Shown in pieces: positions 16,581 through 24,899 of a stretch of DNA of 41,015 nucleotides. A program made the translations under genes and the position numbers. How positions within the stretch are numbered: the first letter of the stretch is position 1; the number at the start of each line of letters is the position of its first letter. Source of the stretch: Symploca sp. SIO1C2 (GTDB lineage Bacteria > Cyanobacteriota > Cyanobacteriia > Cyanobacteriales > Coleofasciculaceae). The DNA is taken from assembly GCA_010672925.1 (NCBI GenBank), contig JAAHFP010000053.1, positions 1 to 41,015 of the forward strand. Direction: 5' to 3'. Below the pieces are notes generated by a model. That model saw nothing but the letters and a program-made list of their open reading frames with translations, did not search any database and had not been told where the DNA came from.

Positions 16581-16859
16581 TTAATTCCCAATAGCCGGTT
16601 TCGTTAAGTGAGCACAATAGCTATCGCTCACAATATTTGAGTGAATTTTCACCGGCTGCATCTGTGATGATGTAGCTATGGATTGTTGCTTGGAGTGGGT
16701 GACAATTTTTTTGCACACCACTTGATTACTGCTTAGGTTAGGATATCCCCAACTATATAGCTCTAAGTCACTAGTAGTTGCTTTAGCTGGAGAGAAGAAA
16801 ACGTTAGTTGTTAAAACCAATCCCAGAGTTGCTAGAGCGATAATTACATTTCTCAACAT
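16581..16859 (-). CDS. Small exported protein of unknown function (92 aa)
   Basis: Starts MLRNVIIALATLGLVLTTNV followed by FFSPAKATTS, a standard signal peptide with an Ala-Lys-Ala cleavage site, leaving about 65 residues outside the membrane. Two cysteines (VVCKK and SYCAHL) could form a disulfide. No family recognised. The C-terminal KPAIGN and the TAA stop fall at the beginning of a GAATGGA heptamer array, so the end may have been remade by repeat insertion. It is convergent with the VOC gene at 15873-16469. Confidence 0.65.
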   Translation of the reverse strand: MLRNVIIALATLGLVLTTNVFFSPAKATTSDLELYSWGYPNLSSNQVVCKKIVTHSKQQSIATSSQMQPVKIHSNIVSDSYCAHLTKPAIGN

Positions 16860-17239
16860 GGACTTTTTAAGAGACTATGAATTGATTTGATTAGACTACT
16901 TCAGCAAGGCAGAAATAACCCAACAGAAAAAAAGGTGAACAAGCTTGTCTATTAAGCTTTCTTCCCTCCTGCCTCCTGCCTTCTTACACTACTCGCTTGC
17001 TGTAAACTATGCTACTGAAGTAGCCATTTAGGAAGCCAAGTAGCAATTTTACTTGTCTAGAATTATTATATAGCAACTTTCCCTAAGCGTGAGATATAGC
17101 TTTTATCAAAATTATGAGGTAAACTCTCTATCTCAAAGTCCCCCTTTGAAAGGGGGATTTAGGGGGATCAAGATGTACCTCACAACTTTTATAATTGCCA
17201 TAAATCCAAAAGTGACACCGAAGCCCATGACTCCCAGGT
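16860..17239. other. 380-bp gap with a dispersed hairpin repeat
   Basis: Contains a CCTCCTGCCTCCTGCC tract (about 16966-16984) and a hairpin CCCCCTTT-G-AAAGGGGG (17140-17156) followed by ATTTAGGGGGATC, a widespread cyanobacterial element. No gene-sized frame. The last 60 bases must carry the leader of the DUF1624 gene; no promoter could be singled out. Confidence 0.5.
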
Positions 17240-18424
17240 ATGGAAGATTCTACCTATAACATCAAAACCACCTCCCGAACTAAGCGCTTGGTATCTATAG
17301 ACTTATTGCGGGGGTTGGTAATGGTGTTGATGGCTTTAGACCATGTAAGCGGTTTTTTTTCTAACCCTGGTTTTAATCCGTTAGATCTCGAGCAATCAAA
17401 CGTCCCTTTATTTTTTACAAGATGGGTAACTCACTTATGTGCACCATCATTTATCTTGCTAGCAGGTATTGCTGCCTATCTTTCTCTCCAGCGTAGAAGC
17501 AACAAAAAAGAACTATCTAAATTTTTGTTAATTCGTGGAGTTTGGCTAATATTCCTAGATTTAACAATAGTGAGCTTAGCTTGGATTTTTTCCCCTATTA
17601 CTTTTATTCTCGGAGTCTTATGGGTAATTGGCTGGTCTATGATGATTTTGGCTGTGCTGATTCAGTTTCCAGTTAGAAGCATAGCTATCATTGGCATGAC
17701 CCTGATTATCGGACATAATTTATTTGACGGTGTTCAGGCTGAAAATACCGGAATTTGGCATTGGTTTTGGTCATTTCTGCATGAACCTAACATGTTTATG
17801 CCATTTCCAGAGATTCGCTTTTTGTTAGCTTATCCCCTGATCCCTTGGGTAGGGGTAATGGCAGTTGGCTATACTTTGGGACAGGTCTTTACTTTTGAGA
17901 AAAATCGGCGCCTACCTTGGTTAAGAAACTTAGGTTTTGCCCTATTTGGCAGTTTTCTGGTGATTCGGGGCATCAATATTTACGGCGACCCCCAACCTTG
18001 GTCAGTTCAATCTAATTTATTCAAAACCGTATTATCATTTCTTAATTGCCAGAAATATCCACCTTCATTAACCTATTTATTAATCACCCTTAGCTTGGCC
18101 TTGCTACTGCTTTATGTATTTGACTTGAGAAGCTGGAGATTGCTGCATCCCTTGATTACTTTTGGTCAAGTCCCTTTATTCTTCTATCTTATTCACCTTT
18201 GGGTCATCCATTTTGCTGCGATTATCTTAGCATTGCCTAAATATGGGTTAACAGCAGTAGCCTTACCGTTTATCTCTAAAAGTGCTATGCCAGAAAATTA
18301 TGGTTATAGCCTACACCATGTTTATATTATCTGGTTAATTATAGTCATGCTCCTTTATGCCCTATGCAATTGGTTTGCTAATTACAAATCTCAGCATAAA
18401 TATTGGTGGTTAAATTTTTTGTAG
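17240..18424 (+). CDS. DUF1624-like membrane acyltransferase-type protein
   Basis: Polytopic protein of 394 residues with about ten transmembrane helices. RLVSIDLLRGLVMVLMALDHV is the signature of the DUF1624/heparan-alpha-glucosaminide N-acetyltransferase-like family. It is followed by THLCAPSFILLAGIAAYL and a C-terminal FGQVPLFFYLIHLWVIHF helix with the conserved His. Relatives move acetyl groups across membranes onto sugars; the bacterial substrate is unknown. A weak AGG lies 4 bases before the ATG. The last ten codons (HKYWWLNFL) and the stop are the first copy of a 53-bp tandem repeat, so the C-terminus lies inside a duplicated segment. Confidence 0.85.
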   Translation: MEDSTYNIKTTSRTKRLVSIDLLRGLVMVLMALDHVSGFFSNPGFNPLDLEQSNVPLFFTRWVTHLCAPSFILLAGIAAYLSLQRRSNKKELSKFLLIRGVWLIFLDLTIVSLAWIFSPITFILGVLWVIGWSMMILAVLIQFPVRSIAIIGMTLIIGHNLFDGVQAENTGIWHWFWSFLHEPNMFMPFPEIRFLLAYPLIPWVGVMAVGYTLGQVFTFEKNRRLPWLRNLGFALFGSFLVIRGINIYGDPQPWSVQSNLFKTVLSFLNCQKYPPSLTYLLITLSLALLLLYVFDLRSWRLLHPLITFGQVPLFFYLIHLWVIHFAAIILALPKYGLTAVALPFISKSAMPENYGYSLHHVYIIWLIIVMLLYALCNWFANYKSQHKYWWLNFL

Positions 18425-18553
18425 TAGGACTTCAGTCCAAAAAGAAACATAAACATTGGTGGTTAAATTTTTTGTAGTAGGACTTCAGTCCAAAAAGAAA
18501 CATAAACATTGGTGGTTAAACTTTTTGTAGTAAGACTTCAGTCCAAAAAGAAA
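18395..18553 (+). repeat. Three tandem 53-bp repeats, the first inside the gene end
   Basis: Copies at 18395-18447, 18448-18500 and 18501-18553 differ by one to a few bases. Each holds the codons for HKHWWLNFL-like residues, a TAG stop and a GGACT-TC-AGTCC hairpin. The first copy is the true end of the DUF1624 gene; the others are duplicate tails. The hairpin could be the gene's transcript end, present three times. Confidence 0.95.
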
Positions 18554-18566
18554 CCAGAAACAAGCC

Positions 18567-19925
18567 CTACAAAAATTGAATTACCCTGGGATCTTCCCCC
18601 TGAAGAGCCCGTATAAATTCAGCGCATAAGAACAAACCTCCAGCAACCAGTACCTTCATCTGATAACGTATTGCTAGGTCTTTCGCCATGACCACTGCTT
18701 GCTCTATCGTTGCCGCTGTATCTATTGGCAATTCTGGACGTAAACTTGCTAAGCAATCAGCAACGGTCTGCACTTGGCTTCCTCTATGCCAAGCTCTAGT
18801 ACAAATAGCACGATGGGGAATTAAAGCTAACCTTGCCAAAATATTCTGGATATCCTTATTGTAAGATACACCAGTCACCAATAAAACTGGTTCAGATGGC
18901 CATAATTGTTGGACAGAAGCTACCAACTGTTTCATCGCATCAGGGGAATGTCCGACATCAACATAGATTTCTGGTTGTTCCCAAACCTTTTGTAGTCGTC
19001 CTAAAACAGAGACATCGGCAAGGGCAGATCTGACTATTGACTCAAGTTCAACATTACTCAAATGAGGTTGCTTAAGTCTTAACCAATCTTCCGCGAGAAC
19101 AATAGCAACTACCGCATTATTTACTTGATGAGTACCGAGGAGTTTCAGGTGGAGGTCTTCTAAATTAAGGTCTCGATATTGCATATCAAAGACCAATTGA
19201 CTGTCTAGATATCTCGGTTTAGAGAAAGTACAACAGTTGCTGATACTGAGCAAATGTACTTTTCTCAGAGCACAATAAACTTCCAGCTTGCGTAATACCT
19301 CAGAATCAATCTTTCCCACAACCAATGTTCCCCCACTAGGACAAAGATCTGCTTTATCATGGGCAATTAACTCCAGAGTTGAGCCAAGAATTTCTGTATG
19401 TTCGAGATCCAGGGAAGTGATGGCTGTTGTACGACCAGGAATCATGCGAGTAGAATCGAATCTACCACCAATTCCGGCTTCTGTAACCAATGCATCTACT
19501 TGACAAGTGGCGAAATGGTGTAGTGCCATGGCAGTAAATGCTTCAAAAGCTCCACACTGATCATTTGGGTAACATTGTTGATATTCTTCTATAGTATTTA
19601 AGACCCATTGACCAACAATTTGCAAATCATGGTCACTGATATCGATACCATCTACACGAATCCTTTCCTGGAAATGAAATAAGTGGGGAGAAGTATAAAG
19701 TCCCACTCGCCAACCAGCTTCTTTAAGTATGGCAGCTACCATATGGCAAACACTGCCTTTCCCATTAGAACCAGTGACTTTGATTGCATCTATTTGAGAT
19801 AACCAAGAAGCAATTGGCTCTTGATTCAGGAAATAATCCATTCGATGAAGTCCAATCCCTCGTCCGAACTTCGGTATATGAAGCAGTTGTGTGATTAATT
19901 CCGAATTTGGTTGAGAATGCTGCAT
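18567..19925 (-). CDS. folC: Bifunctional folylpolyglutamate / dihydrofolate synthase
   Basis: Mur-ligase-family ATP enzyme of 452 residues that adds glutamate to dihydropteroate and folates in the cytoplasm. The P-loop is KVTGSNGKGSVCHM (GSNGKGS 52-58). The family motifs YTSPHLFHFQERIRVDG, VTEAGIGGRFDSTRM, SLDLEHTEILGSTLE and VDVGHSPDAMKQLV (a variant of the usual D-GAHNP) follow in order. N-terminal FGRGIGLHRMDYFL is the folate-site helix. Length is normal. The His-Ser-Pro in place of His-Asn-Pro marks a divergent subgroup, so strict FolC activity is likely but not certain. It is convergent with the DUF1624 gene. Confidence 0.9.
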   Translation of the reverse strand: MQHSQPNSELITQLLHIPKFGRGIGLHRMDYFLNQEPIASWLSQIDAIKVTGSNGKGSVCHMVAAILKEAGWRVGLYTSPHLFHFQERIRVDGIDISDHDLQIVGQWVLNTIEEYQQCYPNDQCGAFEAFTAMALHHFATCQVDALVTEAGIGGRFDSTRMIPGRTTAITSLDLEHTEILGSTLELIAHDKADLCPSGGTLVVGKIDSEVLRKLEVYCALRKVHLLSISNCCTFSKPRYLDSQLVFDMQYRDLNLEDLHLKLLGTHQVNNAVVAIVLAEDWLRLKQPHLSNVELESIVRSALADVSVLGRLQKVWEQPEIYVDVGHSPDAMKQLVASVQQLWPSEPVLLVTGVSYNKDIQNILARLALIPHRAICTRAWHRGSQVQTVADCLASLRPELPIDTAATIEQAVVMAKDLAIRYQMKVLVAGGLFLCAEFIRALQGEDPRVIQFL

Positions 19926-19946
19926 TTTATTACTATATAGGGGTAG

Positions 19947-20277
19947 TATTGTGGGGGCGGGTTTAGGGATAACCTAAAGCATTAGACCCGAATATTGGGC
20001 TCAAAACTCGTCCTGTCACCTCTCCTGAAAGGAGTTGACTTTATTATAATTTTCTACTATTATTTTATAATGGAAAAGTGTGCGCACCTATAGAGTCTTT
20101 AACACATGATATTCTAGGGCATACTCCACAAAAGGTTGTATCAAAATAGATGTTCTTTAGTTGCTGCGATCGCTTAAGGCACAGCAAAGCTTTTATAGTA
20201 TGTACTATTGTAGGGGCGGGTTTAGGGATAACCTAGACCATTAGACCCGAATATTGGGATCAAAACCTGCCCTGCCC
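19947..20277 (+). repeat. Two direct copies of a GGGGCGGGTTTAGGGATAAC repeat of about 71 bp
   Basis: Copies start at 19947 and 20206 and share TATTGT(A/G)GGGGCGGGTT, TAGGGATAACCTA, ATTAGACCCGAATATTGGG and CAAAAC. They belong to a dispersed GGGCGGGTT family; further members of either orientation occur at about 20776, 20823, 20850 and 20899. The stretch between the two copies (20018-20205) holds a CTCC-TGAAA-GGAG hairpin and no gene. Confidence 0.85.
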
Positions 20278-20456
20278 CTCCCCGGTTAACCCAACTCATT
20301 GCCCAATAAATCAACAAGTTACCACGTTAATTTGTTTCACTGATTTGTGGGTAGGGTTTGGGGGATAATTTTAGTAATCGCAAGGTTATCGATAGGGTGG
20401 GTTTTTTAGGTAGATTATCTTAAAATATCGACGATTGACAAACAAAGGAGTCACTC

Positions 20457-20546
20457 TTGAGCCTGCGGTTACTCATTGATATTGTCAGAGTGATCGCTAA
20501 TCTAGAAGCATCGATGATTTCTCTAACCAAGCAGTACCTATCGTAG
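20457..20546 (+). pseudogene. Short frame with a good ribosome site, cut by a MITE
   Basis: A TTG at 20457 follows a consensus-like AAAGGAG with 7 bases between. It opens a 29-codon frame reading LRLLIDIVRVIANLEASMIS and onward to KQYLS. Its stop codon TAG is the first triplet of the MITE (20544). This looks like the N-terminus of a gene broken by the insertion; nothing recognisable continues after the MITE. It may equally be chance. Confidence 0.25.
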
Positions 20547-20655
20547 TGGCGTGACACAGCTAAAAATGTGCAATAGAAAATCCACCGTTTTCCTTGTAAA
20601 TTCAGGTATTTGAGCCATTTGCCTAATGCACTATTTTAGCTGTGTCACGCCAGTA
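20544..20655. mobile_element. MITE with 31-bp terminal inverted repeats and TA ends (Tc1/IS630 type)
   Basis: The left end (20546-20576) begins GTGGCGTGACACAGCTAAAA and the right end (20623-20653), read in reverse, begins CTGGCGTGACACAGCTAAAA; only about four of 31 bases differ. TA dinucleotides flank both sides (20544-20545 and 20654-20655), as left by Tc1/mariner-IS630 transposases. The 46-base interior codes for nothing, so the element depends on a transposase elsewhere. A related element is at 25862-26033. Confidence 0.85.
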
Positions 20656-20680
20656 GGGTGTGTTAGCATTTGCGTAGCAT

Positions 20681-20984
20681 GGTGCGCTAGCAGCAAAGCG
20701 GATGCTGGTGGCGAAATTAATATTTGTTTACATGTATGGGAAGCTGAGGGAGAACAATTATATCGTCATATGGTAAGGGCGGGTTCACCTAAAACCTTTC
20801 GGTTTAACCAGCCAATTACCTAAACCCGCCCCGGCTGCTCTTTTCCACCGGGGCGGGTTTGGCTAAATTATCGCTCTTATTGCCTGCCCAGTTTCCGGCG
20901 AACCCGCCCCTACATATTTACTGTGGTTTTTTTACCCAATGTTAAGCAATATTTCGCCACCAGCGTCGCAAAGCGTAACGCACC
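20681..20984. repeat. Composite inverted repeat enclosing GGGCGGGTT elements
   Basis: GCTGGTGGCGAAAT (20704-20717) is the exact reverse complement of 20951-20964, and the outer ends GGTGCG (20681) and CGCACC (20979-20984) match as well. Inside are four GGGCGGGTT-type repeats and the hairpin at 20822-20860. It may be a second, unrelated non-autonomous element. It ends two bases before the stop codon of the leftward glycosyltransferase gene. No convincing gene is inside. Confidence 0.6.
20822..20860. terminator. 13-bp perfect stem hairpin
   Basis: AAACCCGCCCCGG (20822-20834) pairs exactly with 20848-20860 around a 13-base loop. It is G+C-rich and bounded by A/T runs, so it could stop transcription, for instance of the leftward glycan operon. 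It is also simply an inverted pair of the dispersed GGGCGGGTT repeat. Confidence 0.45.
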
Positions 20985-20986
20985 TC

Positions 20987-22069
20987 TTAAACTGATAAAT
21001 TAGTACCCCAATTATTCACAGCATCTACAAAATCATCTTGATTAAACATTCCCTGATCATCCACAGGAATCCAAGTATCATCATCTAATTCCTTGATATA
21101 ACCATGGGGATGGTACAGTTTTATCCCTTCAGACAAAAACCCAGGAATTTGATGAAAAGAGCTGTGATCCACAATCAAAACATCTGAAATAATCAGGTTA
21201 TGCATGACTGTCATTGATGGTTCATTAGTATGAAATTGCACTCGATCATATTTTTTGCTAAAAGAGTTGATAATTTCCTGAGCATCTTCCTCACTAGCTA
21301 GGGAATAAATATGCAATTCATAGGACTGTTCTGGAAACACTTCAATCAACTGTTGGACAATATTTTCATAAAATTGAAGTTGTAGGAACCTGCCATCTTC
21401 TAGAGTGGCATCTTCTCGTCTAATGGGTACTGCTATATTGATTAGCTCTTGATTGTAGTAGGAGATTTTGTCAGGGTGTTGCTGTTGATGATATTTGGCT
21501 TTGAGTTTTTCTAAGACATTATGATAGATACTCGGATTAATGCTTCCGGCTTTTCCCCAAATATTGATTTGAGTAAGAGTGACTCTCACACCATGTAGAA
21601 AAGAATAGATTAGTTCTTGATGGTTCTCCTTGTTGCCTCCAAAAACTTCTTCAATATAGTTTATTGTTACTCCGTGCCAGTAAGGAGAACGCCATTCTCC
21701 CAGGAATTTAAGGCTGTCTAGCCTATTATAGATAATTTTGCGAAAAATTCTTTCTATTTTGATAATACTTTTCAGTACTAAATAACTTTTAACTCTTAGT
21801 CGCCTGATACCTAACAGTGGTGAACAGGAAACAATCACAACATCTTTTGTGACAATATCAGTAAATAAATTTTCCTTCTCCCCCAGTCCCAAAAAATTTT
21901 CCCAATCATTACCATCTCCATAATCCGGAATAGGGTTGTGCAGATACTGTAAGTTGAACCATTCCGCTAAAATAAAAGCTGTAAATATATCTTTGAGTTT
22001 GTGACCAAGCCTAGCACCGGGGTAGGGATTGGGAATTACAGTTATGTATTTCTTGGAGTTGGATAACAT
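20987..22069 (-). CDS. Putative glycosyltransferase (fucosyltransferase-like)
   Basis: Soluble protein of 360 residues. ITVIPNPYPGARLGHKLKDI near the start resembles the G-x-G-N/H-x-L loop of GT11/NodZ-like fucosyltransferases. INIAVPIRREDAT (Arg217-Arg218-Glu219-Asp220) stands where those enzymes have the HxRRxD donor motif. YELHIYSLASEEDAQ and SDVLIVDHSSF fit the C-terminal nucleotide-sugar half. No firm family assignment. It starts 12 bases after the flippase gene, leftward, so it likely works on the same surface glycan. Its 3' end touches a repeat element. Confidence 0.6.
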   Translation of the reverse strand: MLSNSKKYITVIPNPYPGARLGHKLKDIFTAFILAEWFNLQYLHNPIPDYGDGNDWENFLGLGEKENLFTDIVTKDVVIVSCSPLLGIRRLRVKSYLVLKSIIKIERIFRKIIYNRLDSLKFLGEWRSPYWHGVTINYIEEVFGGNKENHQELIYSFLHGVRVTLTQINIWGKAGSINPSIYHNVLEKLKAKYHQQQHPDKISYYNQELINIAVPIRREDATLEDGRFLQLQFYENIVQQLIEVFPEQSYELHIYSLASEEDAQEIINSFSKKYDRVQFHTNEPSMTVMHNLIISDVLIVDHSSFHQIPGFLSEGIKLYHPHGYIKELDDDTWIPVDDQGMFNQDDFVDAVNNWGTNLSV

Positions 22070-22081
22070 AGCTAGTACGGG

Positions 22082-23413
22082 CTAAATTTTTTTACTGGAA
22101 ATAAAGAAATTTAAAGTTAGGGCTTTGGTCATTGCCCAACCGACTACTCGAGCAGGAGGATAGATAAAACACATTAAATAATCAACAAAAGCATAGGAAA
22201 TCAAAGTTGCGATCGCGGCACCAGTTTCTTGATAAAGGGGAATTAGCCAAAAATTTAGTAAAATGTTGACTATCGCTCCCAAAGATTTTTCGATTAAGTT
22301 ATATTTTGTCCGACCCTCATTAATAATCCAAATTTGTGATTTACAAATTCCTAAAAACCAAAATATTCCCGTCCAAACTAAGACTACCAAAACCCTGCCA
22401 CCGGAGGCATAGCTTTCACCAAACATAAGCACTAGTATGGGTTTAGCTAAAAAAGTGATGGGAATAGCGATCGCGTAAGCTAATACGGCCATTAAATTTA
22501 ACAATTTTTGCAGCCGACTGTAGTAAAGGGTCTCGCTGGTTCTTTTCGCTTCAGTAATTGAGGGAGCGACGGATGAAACAATACCGACGGGGATAAAATA
22601 CCAAATCGAAGAGATGCGTGTAGTTACTGCATAAATACCCACCGCTTCATATCCTACTATTTGACCCAGCATGACTTGATCTATCCGCAGATAGATCATA
22701 ATCGCTACCCCAGCAATAATCAATGGCCAACTTTCTTGCAGTAAGCTTTTCGCCCTTGCTAATTTAGGACGCCATGCTAGTAAAGCTTGTCGGTTAAATC
22801 GATAAGCAATCACTAAACCAATGGCTCCCAAAATTGTTTCTGTTAATATTGCCAAAGCAATAAAAATAACAGGAGCCTGGATAGTGATTAAAGTGATTCT
22901 CAAACCAGTGACTAGAATAAAAGCTGTATTTTTAGCCAGAACAGTATATTTTGATTTAACCTGCCATTGGAACCAAAAATCGATGGTATCAAATGCTTCA
23001 AAAATCGTGCCTGCGGCAATAATTGCGACTAAATAATGACTTAAAGTATCATCTGGACGAATCAGAAAAATAGTGCCAATTGCTAACAACCAAGTGAAAG
23101 TACCTCCCAGGAGTCTGAGGATAAACACAGTACCCAGTATTTCTTCTTTCTTAGCTGGAGTATGGACTAGCTCCCGTATCGCTATCCTCTCCAAGCCTAA
23201 GGTGGCAAAAATACGAAACAATGCCACCAAAGCGATCGTATAATTTAAGGAGCCAAACTGATCGGGGCCCAAATAACGAGCAATCAACGCTACAACAATG
23301 ACTCCTACCCCTAGACGGAGGATGCGATCGGCGAACAACCAGCCAATATTCCTGATAATTTTACGTAGCCTAGGGCTAAGCTTTTGCACTGCCGCAGTTA
23401 GCTGATCGAGCAT
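22082..23413 (-). CDS. Wzx-like oligosaccharide flippase (MATE/polysaccharide biosynthesis)
   Basis: Membrane protein of 443 residues with about twelve transmembrane helices, the usual size for Wzx-type flippases, which turn lipid-linked sugar units to the periplasmic face. The opening IIRNIGWLFADRILRLGVGV followed by IARYLGPDQFGSLNYTIAL is the family signature (DR and LGPxxFG). It is the first gene of a leftward pair with the putative glycosyltransferase and is divergent from the sulfotransferase gene (86 bases between starts). No Wzy polymerase or other assembly genes are in the window. Confidence 0.92.
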   Translation of the reverse strand: MLDQLTAAVQKLSPRLRKIIRNIGWLFADRILRLGVGVIVVALIARYLGPDQFGSLNYTIALVALFRIFATLGLERIAIRELVHTPAKKEEILGTVFILRLLGGTFTWLLAIGTIFLIRPDDTLSHYLVAIIAAGTIFEAFDTIDFWFQWQVKSKYTVLAKNTAFILVTGLRITLITIQAPVIFIALAILTETILGAIGLVIAYRFNRQALLAWRPKLARAKSLLQESWPLIIAGVAIMIYLRIDQVMLGQIVGYEAVGIYAVTTRISSIWYFIPVGIVSSVAPSITEAKRTSETLYYSRLQKLLNLMAVLAYAIAIPITFLAKPILVLMFGESYASGGRVLVVLVWTGIFWFLGICKSQIWIINEGRTKYNLIEKSLGAIVNILLNFWLIPLYQETGAAIATLISYAFVDYLMCFIYPPARVVGWAMTKALTLNFFISSKKI

Positions 23414-23499
23414 AGGAAAATTTTTTAACTTTTTTATTCTCTCACTCTAGTGCTTATAGAGAGATAATGATCTTGCTTTTGGAATTGGAGAGAGTAGAT

Positions 23500-24498
23500 A
23501 TGCCAACTCAAGCAACAGACAAGGAACATTTATCAACTATTCCCCCCTATCCAGATGCACCATATTTGCATCTACTTCAGGAGGTAGACTTTCAACCTAT
23601 CTTGATCATGGGTGACCATCGCTCCGGTACTACCTTTTTATACAAGTTATTAGCAGAGACTGACTGCTTTAGTTTTGTTAATCCTTATCACATTATTAAG
23701 TACAACGAACTTTTGTATAATCGATTACAGAAAACAGAACACCAAGCTCAACAAAATGTCAACGAACTTTTTCAAGCTCTCGGCTTAAAAAATCGACTCA
23801 TTGACAAAGTAGCGGTTACCGCAGGGTTACCAGAAGAATATGGTTTTATTCTAGAAAATGCTGGGAAACCAAATTATATCTGCCCTGACAGTCTGCCCAA
23901 CTTTAGAGAGTTGTGCCAAAAAGTGCAATTTATTTCACCTCAACAGAAGGGCTTGTTACTCAAGAATCCCTGGGATTTTGCTAACTTTCAGTATATTAAA
24001 AGCGCTTTCCCTACAGCAAAATTCATTTTTATTCATCGCCAGCCCATACATATCATTAATTCTCAGTTGAAAGCTAGCCTTTCCATGCTGTCTACTCGGA
24101 ATGACTATATTGCTGCTATCTCACAGCAGTATGCAAAATTGTACGAGCATCCTTGGCGTCTTTTGTATCGGCGACTACGGAATGCTTTGTTTTTCCAGCG
24201 CTCATTGCAAACTGCTACTAGAGGTGTTGCTCAAGCCTTAGATTACTTTATCGAGAATATCGACTCCTTGCCGAAGACAGATTATCTCTGTGTCAGATAT
24301 GAAGAACTATCTCAGGAACCTGAAAAAGTGGTACAAAGTGTTTTGAATTTTCTCGAATTGCAACCAAATTCACCTTTAGCTTATGACATGCTAGTTGAAT
24401 CCCGCCCTCTGCGCTTATTACCAGAAGTAGCAAAAAACTATGATAAGCTGCACCAGGAACTCCAAGCATATTTTGATTACTTTGGTTACCAGGCATAG
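23500..24498 (+). CDS. Sulfotransferase family protein
   Basis: Protein of 332 residues from the ATG at 23500, chosen over the in-frame ATG at 23467 because GGAGAGAG lies about 9 bases before it. LIMGDHRSGTTFLYKLL (38-46) is the PAPS 5'-phosphosulfate loop and FIFIHRQPIHIINSQLKA carries the 3'-phosphate-binding Arg180 and Ser188. The enzyme should move sulfate from PAPS to a carbohydrate or another hydroxyl. Divergent from the flippase and glycosyltransferase, which suggests a sulfated surface glycan. A G-rich nonamer array starts 36 bases after the stop. Confidence 0.88.
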   Translation: MPTQATDKEHLSTIPPYPDAPYLHLLQEVDFQPILIMGDHRSGTTFLYKLLAETDCFSFVNPYHIIKYNELLYNRLQKTEHQAQQNVNELFQALGLKNRLIDKVAVTAGLPEEYGFILENAGKPNYICPDSLPNFRELCQKVQFISPQQKGLLLKNPWDFANFQYIKSAFPTAKFIFIHRQPIHIINSQLKASLSMLSTRNDYIAAISQQYAKLYEHPWRLLYRRLRNALFFQRSLQTATRGVAQALDYFIENIDSLPKTDYLCVRYEELSQEPEKVVQSVLNFLELQPNSPLAYDMLVESRPLRLLPEVAKNYDKLHQELQAYFDYFGYQA

Positions 24499-24534
24499 CT
24501 TTCGGGGTTGTAGGGGAACGACAGTGGGTTAGAA

Positions 24535-24692
24535 AGCTGAGGGAGCTGGGGGAGCTGAGGGAGCTGGGGGAGCTGGGGGAGCTGGGGGAGCTGGGGGAGC
24601 TGAGGGAGCTGAGGGAGCTGAGGGAGCTGAGGGAGTTGAGGGAGCTGAGGGAGCTGAGGGAGCTGAGGGAGCTGAGGGAGCTGAGGGAGCTG
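24535..24692 (+). repeat. About 17 tandem copies of a 9-bp G-rich unit (GCTGAGGGA)
   Basis: Units alternate between CTGAGGGAG and CTGGGGGAG. Within it GGGGG tracts at 24566, 24575, 24584 and 24593, each separated by AGCT, form a textbook quadruplex motif on the + strand. It begins 36 bases after the sulfotransferase stop. A minus-strand frame of Ser-Ser-Leu repeats across it is an artefact of the 9-base period. Confidence 0.97.
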
Positions 24693-24717
24693 CGGAGATA
24701 GGGAAAAAATCTATATC

Positions 24718-24887
24718 TACTCATTACTCATTACTCATTACTCATAAAAGCTCTCCCACACTTTTTTCGTTCACCTCCCCTTCCACAGTCCCTGACCCTG
24801 CAAGGCTCGCTTGTGGATTGAAGCTGCTGCCCATGTGCCTATGGTGAGGAGGAGATTTTAGATTTTAGATTTTAGATTTTAGATTTT
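24718..24887. repeat. Two heptamer arrays: ACTCATT and (AGATTTT)5
   Basis: About four ACTCATT units lie at 24718-24746 and five exact AGATTTT units at 24853-24887. Both are STRR-type repeats. The sequence between them (24747-24852) holds no gene that I can support. Confidence 0.9.
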
Positions 24888-24899
24888 ATAATTGAATAA

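Noticed and set aside
20626-20823. Plus-strand frame of 65 codons after the MITE
   Set aside because: It starts within the MITE's right end and crosses GGGCGGGTT repeats; no family resemblance.
24293-24724. Minus-strand frame of Ser-Ser-Leu repeats
   Set aside because: It is the translation of the 9-bp array and the antisense of the sulfotransferase end; the period is a multiple of three so frames stay open by chance.
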